Under the pieces are notes generated by a model. It had not been told where the DNA came from, did not search any database, and worked only from the letters and a program-made list of their open reading frames with translations. This document shows, piece by piece, positions 60,162 through 64,000 of a DNA stretch of 64,000 bases. The stretch's first letter is position 1, and every line of letters starts with the position of its first letter. Both the position numbers and the translations under genes were made by a program. The stretch is from Anaerosporobacter sp031551385 (GTDB lineage Bacteria; Bacillota; Clostridia; Lachnospirales; Lachnospiraceae): the NCBI RefSeq assembly GCF_031551385.1, contig NZ_JAVBNS010000045.1, positions 1 to 64,000 of the forward strand. Direction: 5' to 3'.

Positions 60162-60404
60162 TTATTTCTGTGAATAAGCTTTAAGAGCTTTTGCTAATTG
60201 ATCAGGACATGAAGTTGGGCGAAAACCACATTTAACGCCTTCAAGTTTTTTTATTACTTCCTCAACAGACATGCCTTCCACTAATTTTGATATACCTTGT
60301 GTATTGCCAGAACAACCACCAATAAAACTTACACTTTGAATAATGTTATTTTCAATTTCAAATTGAATTTCATTACTACAAACACCAGATGTTTTGTAAT
60401 TCAT
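60162..60404 (-). CDS. TSCPD domain protein (TIGR03905 type)
   Basis: An 80-residue protein with the four cysteines of the family (SGVCS, GGCSGN, VKCGFRPTSCPDQ) and the name-giving TSCPD sequence. The domain also occurs at the C terminus of some ribonucleotide reductases and may bind metal. Function of the free protein is unknown. It is translated together with the radical SAM gene (1-bp spacing), which suggests a shared iron-sulfur-related role. Confidence 0.9.
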   Translation of the reverse strand: MNYKTSGVCSNEIQFEIENNIIQSVSFIGGCSGNTQGISKLVEGMSVEEVIKKLEGVKCGFRPTSCPDQLAKALKAYSQK

Positions 60405-60565
60405 TACGATATCTCCTATTTTATAAAATATTTTAATCTAGTGTATTATTTTATATTAGTTTATCTTTATTTGCAATGGGAATTCATATATTCTTGCATT
60501 TAATTATGAAAAATGGTAAAGTCTATTGTAGATATAACGGAAATAAAGAATTCAGGAGGATATAC

Positions 60566-61261
60566 ATGAAAATCGGTATTATTGGAGCAATGGAACAAGA
60601 GGTTGCTAATTTAAAAGAGTTAATGCAAGTTGATAGAACAATCAATAAAGCAAGTATGGCTTTTATGAGTGGTAAACTTAACGATAAAGATGTTGTTATC
60701 GTTCGTAGTGGAATTGGAAAAGTAAATGCGGCTGTATGTACGCAAATTCTTGTAGATGAATTTAGTGTAGATGTTGTTATTAATACAGGCGTTGCAGGTT
60801 CTCTTCGCAATGAAATTAACATCGGTGATATCGTATTATCAACAGATGCAATTACACATGATATGGATGCGACGGGATTTGGTTATGAACTTGGTGTGAT
60901 ACCACAGATGGATAACTCCGTATTCGTTGCAGACGAGAAGTTAGTTGCTATAGCAAAGGCAGTATGTGAGGAAGTGAATTCGGATATCAATGTGTTTGAG
61001 GGAAGAGTTCTAAGTGGAGATCAGTTCATCTCAGATCATGATAAGAAGGAATGGCTTGTAAATCAATTCTCAGGTTTTTGTACAGAGATGGAAGGCGCAG
61101 CAATTGCACAAGCGGCATACCTTAACAACGTGCCATTCTTAATTATAAGAGCAATCTCAGATAAAGCAGATAATAGTGCAGAGATGGACTATAGTGAATT
61201 TGAAGCGAAAGCAATTGAACATACGGTTAAGTTAGTATGTGGTTTAGTTGAACGTATATAG
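60566..61261 (+). CDS. mtnN: 5'-methylthioadenosine/S-adenosylhomocysteine nucleosidase
   Basis: The 231-residue enzyme splits the N-glycosidic bond of MTA and SAH, recycling SAM by-products and feeding AI-2 synthesis. Typical blocks are IGIIGAMEQEV, NTGVAGSL, the substrate-binding CTEMEGAAIAQ and the catalytic Asp in IRAISDKAD. The start at 60566 is preceded by AGGAGG; a longer in-frame start at 60476 is not supported. Confidence 0.94.
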   Translation: MKIGIIGAMEQEVANLKELMQVDRTINKASMAFMSGKLNDKDVVIVRSGIGKVNAAVCTQILVDEFSVDVVINTGVAGSLRNEINIGDIVLSTDAITHDMDATGFGYELGVIPQMDNSVFVADEKLVAIAKAVCEEVNSDINVFEGRVLSGDQFISDHDKKEWLVNQFSGFCTEMEGAAIAQAAYLNNVPFLIIRAISDKADNSAEMDYSEFEAKAIEHTVKLVCGLVERI

Positions 61262-61283
61262 ATAAATAAAAGAAATAAATATG

Positions 61284-61317
61284 ACAGCAATGGTTGAATC
61301 ATAGTCGCCATTGCTGT
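61284..61317 (+). terminator. Terminator after mtnN
   Basis: ACAGCAATGG (61284-61293) pairs with CCATTGCTGT (61308-61317), followed by TTTTTTG. Confidence 0.88.
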
Positions 61318-61418
61318 TTTTTGTCAATATTTTTGGTTGACAAGTACCTTTTCAAATGCATAATAATACGTTATAATAAATGTAAATTTATGGTAATAAC
61401 GAAAGGGGAATTTGCTAT

Positions 61419-62468
61419 ATGGTACAGCAACTTTATGATAATTATATCTTTATTTATGGGATGGCGGGTTTATGCGTACTAGGAACAATATTAAAAATTG
61501 TAGTAAGTCGTACATATAAAAGGTTGATTAAAGCGTCTGATAATATGGGGTCAACAAAGCATAAATTAATGAAATTGATGAAAATGAAATTCGAAGCCTG
61601 TTATAAATTGAAGATAGGTGTTAATAATGTGGATAGTTTTGTGGATAAGTATGTATACAAGCACAAAGTTTGTGGAATTTTTTTATACACATGGGAGAAT
61701 ATCGGTGGACAACTTCTGATATTATGTCTTTTAGCTGGCACAGTTGGTTCGGTTTTGGGACTTGCATATAATTGTGGAAAGAATGATATTTTAATAACAT
61801 TCTTCACGGGAGTCTTCACAAGCAGTTTGTTGATAGTTGTAGAAAGCTTTATTAATTTAGGTGCAAAGAAGAGTATTTTAAAGGCAAATATTACGGATTA
61901 CTTAGAAAACTTTCTAAAAGTTCGTCTTGAACAAGAGAATTTTACTCCAGAGGTATTAGAGGAATATAGAAAAGAGTATTTTAGCGAGGCATTGAAAGAG
62001 AATAATAAGAAAGAGAAAAAGAAGGAGGCAAGAAAGAAAGTAAAATCTCCTGTTGTTGTAGAAGAGAAGTATACAAAAAATCAAAGAATGGTGGAAGAGT
62101 TAAAGAAAGAGAAGGAGGCTTCACAACTGGCAAAACAAAAGGAAATGGAGAAGAAGCTTCAAGTTGAGATGGAGCAGAAGGCAATGGAGGAGAAAGAAGC
62201 CAAGCCGGTAACGGAGGAGATGGAGATAGATAAAAAAGAGTCAAACATAAGCGAAGATATGCGTTTCTCAATAAAGAACTTCCAAGACATTGCGGTGACG
62301 AAAGAAGAAGTGACTGTTAAGCAGGAAAAGGTGATATCTGAGAAAACGATACCTGAGAAGACTGTAGTAAAAGAAAAAGTGGACTCAAAATCAAGTGCTC
62401 AGCGTATTGCGAAAACAGAAAGCGAAGAGAAAATCATAGAGGATATTCTAAAAGAATTTTTAGCTTAG
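61419..62468 (+). CDS. Conserved membrane protein with long charged C-terminal tail
   Basis: The 349-residue protein has a membrane helix near residues 10-28, two more near 97-150 (LLILCLLAGTVGSVLGLAY and ILITFFTGVFTSSLLIVVES), and a cytoplasmic tail of about 170 residues made of Lys/Glu-rich coiled-coil sequence. No family is recognised with certainty; similar proteins lie near pgi in related Lachnospiraceae as far as I recall. GAAAGGGGAA precedes the ATG. The tail ends in a short amphipathic helix (EEKIIEDILKEFLA) that may bind a partner. Confidence 0.65.
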   Translation: MVQQLYDNYIFIYGMAGLCVLGTILKIVVSRTYKRLIKASDNMGSTKHKLMKLMKMKFEACYKLKIGVNNVDSFVDKYVYKHKVCGIFLYTWENIGGQLLILCLLAGTVGSVLGLAYNCGKNDILITFFTGVFTSSLLIVVESFINLGAKKSILKANITDYLENFLKVRLEQENFTPEVLEEYRKEYFSEALKENNKKEKKKEARKKVKSPVVVEEKYTKNQRMVEELKKEKEASQLAKQKEMEKKLQVEMEQKAMEEKEAKPVTEEMEIDKKESNISEDMRFSIKNFQDIAVTKEEVTVKQEKVISEKTIPEKTVVKEKVDSKSSAQRIAKTESEEKIIEDILKEFLA

Positions 62469-62662
62469 AAGAGACAGAATTGTTTTATTAAACGTCACTT
62501 GTAACTACAAAGATTCTAAATTTTACGAAAAACTGTTGAATTTCATATTGAATATATAAACTTCATTTGTTAAAATAGGTGTAACTGTCGGGAGCACTTG
62601 AGAAGTATTGGAATTCAAATCTACAATCGAGTGTCATAAATTTAACAAAGGAGTGTTATTAC

Positions 62663-64000
62663 ATGGAATCAAGAGTATCGTTTGATTACTCAGCAGCTAA
62701 AAGTTATATCTCTGCTGAAGAGATGAACATGATGGAAGCAATCGCTGAGAACGCAAAAAAACAATTAGTTAGTAAAACAGGAGCAGGAAATGACTTTTTA
62801 GGTTGGATTGACCTTCCTGTTAACTACGATAAAGAAGAGTTTGCTAGAATGCAAGAAGCATCAAAGAAAATTCAAAGCGATTCTGAAGTTTTATTAGTTA
62901 TTGGTATCGGTGGATCATACTTAGGAGCTAGAGCGGCAATTGAATTCTTACGCCACAGTTTTTACAATTCCGTTTCAAAAGAAGTTAGAAAAACTCCTGA
63001 GATTTATTATGTAGGAAATAACATTAGTAGTACATATATTAGCCATTTAATTGAAACAATCGGCGATAGAGATTTCTCTGTTAACATTATCAGTAAATCT
63101 GGTACAACAACAGAACCAGCAATCGCTTTCCGTGTATTCAAGAAATTATTAATTGAAAAATACGGAAAAGAAGAAGCTGCAAAACGTATCTACGCTACAA
63201 CAGATAAGGCAAAAGGAGCTCTTAAAAACCTTGCAAATGAAGAAGGTTATGAAAGCTTCGTAGTTCCTGATGATGTTGGTGGTAGATTCTCTGTATTAAC
63301 AGCAGTAGGCTTATTACCAATCGCTGTTAGTGGTGCTGACATTACGAAGTTAATGGAAGGTGCTGCAAGCATGAGAGAACGTTGCCTTAACAACTCATTT
63401 GAAGAAAATGATGCTGTTTTATATGCAACAGTTCGTAACATCTTATTAAGAAAAGGTAAGAACATTGAAATCTTAGCGAACTATGAGCCAGCTCTTCATT
63501 ATGTAAATGAATGGTGGAAACAATTATACGGTGAAAGTGAAGGTAAGGATAAGAAGGGTATCTTCCCAGCAGCAGTTGATTTAACAACAGATCTTCACTC
63601 TATGGGACAATTTATTCAAGATGGACAAAGAACTATGTTCGAAACTGTAGTTAATCTTGAAAAATCAACTTGTGAACTTATCTTAGAGGAAGAAGATGTT
63701 GATTTAGACGGACTTAATTACCTTGCGGGCAAATCTGTTGATTTCGTTAATAAGAGTGCAATGAAAGGTACTTTATTAGCACATACAGATGGTGATGTTC
63801 CAAACCTTATCGTTAATTTACCAGAACAAAATGAATTCTATTTAGGTGAATTATTCTACTTCTTTGAATTTGCTTGTGGTGTAAGTGGATATATCTTAGG
63901 TGTTAATCCATTTGATCAACCAGGTGTTGAAAGCTACAAGGCAAACATGTTTGCTTTACTTGGAAAACCTGGATTTGAAGCACAAAGAGAAGAGTTATTA
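62663..64000 (+). CDS. pgi: Glucose-6-phosphate isomerase (cut by window end)
   Basis: 446 codons are present and the frame is open at the window end. The usual length in Firmicutes is about 450, so only a few residues are missing. The enzyme interconverts glucose 6-phosphate and fructose 6-phosphate. The phosphosugar-binding SIS domains show VIGIGGSYLGARAA and ISKSGTTTEPA, the catalytic Glu lies in DLHSMGQFIQDG context, and GVNPFDQPGVESYK near the end has the active-site Lys. AAAGGAGTG precedes the ATG. Confidence 0.95.
   Translation, partial: MESRVSFDYSAAKSYISAEEMNMMEAIAENAKKQLVSKTGAGNDFLGWIDLPVNYDKEEFARMQEASKKIQSDSEVLLVIGIGGSYLGARAAIEFLRHSFYNSVSKEVRKTPEIYYVGNNISSTYISHLIETIGDRDFSVNIISKSGTTTEPAIAFRVFKKLLIEKYGKEEAAKRIYATTDKAKGALKNLANEEGYESFVVPDDVGGRFSVLTAVGLLPIAVSGADITKLMEGAASMRERCLNNSFEENDAVLYATVRNILLRKGKNIEILANYEPALHYVNEWWKQLYGESEGKDKKGIFPAAVDLTTDLHSMGQFIQDGQRTMFETVVNLEKSTCELILEEEDVDLDGLNYLAGKSVDFVNKSAMKGTLLAHTDGDVPNLIVNLPEQNEFYLGELFYFFEFACGVSGYILGVNPFDQPGVESYKANMFALLGKPGFEAQREELL

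Noticed and set aside
61981..62271. Minus-strand Pro/Ser/Leu-rich frame opposite the charged tail at 61419-62468
   Set aside because: Complement of Lys/Glu-rich coding sequence; no start signal.

Overview
The window comes from a low-GC, Gram-positive anaerobe, most likely a cellulolytic member of the Lachnospiraceae (Lachnoclostridium-like). I infer this from the AT-rich sequence, the strong GGAGG ribosome binding sites, a nine-gene clostridial V-type ATPase operon, a secreted GH5-CBM46-type endoglucanase, a DUF3881 protein, a TSCPD protein and a Gram-positive exosortase (XrtG) locus. The species call is an inference from gene content, not from a database match.

Layout. 0-4 kb: an HD-GYP C-terminal fragment at the window edge, a DUF3881 gene, tRNA-Arg(CCU), and a minus-strand TetR-SDR operon flanked by two gene remnants. 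4-8.5 kb: two secreted proteins, a modular cellulase and a parallel beta-helix protein with a Cys-rich cytoplasmic tail. 8.6-15.6 kb: an accessory region with two ATPase/PD-(D/E)XK-type genes that share duplicated promoters, a MerR-ABC transporter operon, a VapBC toxin-antitoxin pair, and decayed copies of the same ATPase and vapC genes. 15.8-21.5 kb: a probable invertible segment of about 4.8 kb. It carries an SHMT-like PLP enzyme and a zinc dehydrogenase facing a STAND NTPase, is bounded by a perfect 27-bp inverted repeat, and abuts a tyrosine recombinase whose stop codon lies inside one repeat. 21.6-26 kb: small metabolic genes, a DEDD exonuclease and a D,D-carboxypeptidase. 26-34.7 kb: the V-type ATPase operon (minus strand). 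35.2-43.8 kb: a seven-gene XrtG operon. It contains the exosortase, one apparent dedicated substrate with a C-terminal sorting tail, two glycosyltransferases, a GT-C-like membrane protein fused to a pterin-synthase-like domain, a second pterin-synthase-like protein and a membrane protein. 43.9-47 kb: trmB, thioredoxin and an agr-type quorum sensing locus (LytTR regulator, an AgrD-like 46-residue peptide gene, AgrB) without a kinase. 47-52.6 kb: a PerM-family permease, tRNA-Lys(CUU) and a complete FokI-like type IIS restriction-modification pair. 52.7-64 kb: mostly housekeeping genes (phosphodiesterase, cobalamin adenosyltransferase, rhomboid, flavoprotein, kinase, HIT, murG, radical SAM, mtnN, pgi).

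Three systems stand out. First, the invertible segment would exchange which external transcription unit reads the enzyme pair and which reads the STAND gene, while leaving the recombinase reading frame intact. Second, the XrtG operon looks like a one-substrate protein-sorting and glycosylation device. Third, the FokI-like pair has a conserved nuclease core and recognition region. The window ends inside pgi, only a few codons before its expected end.
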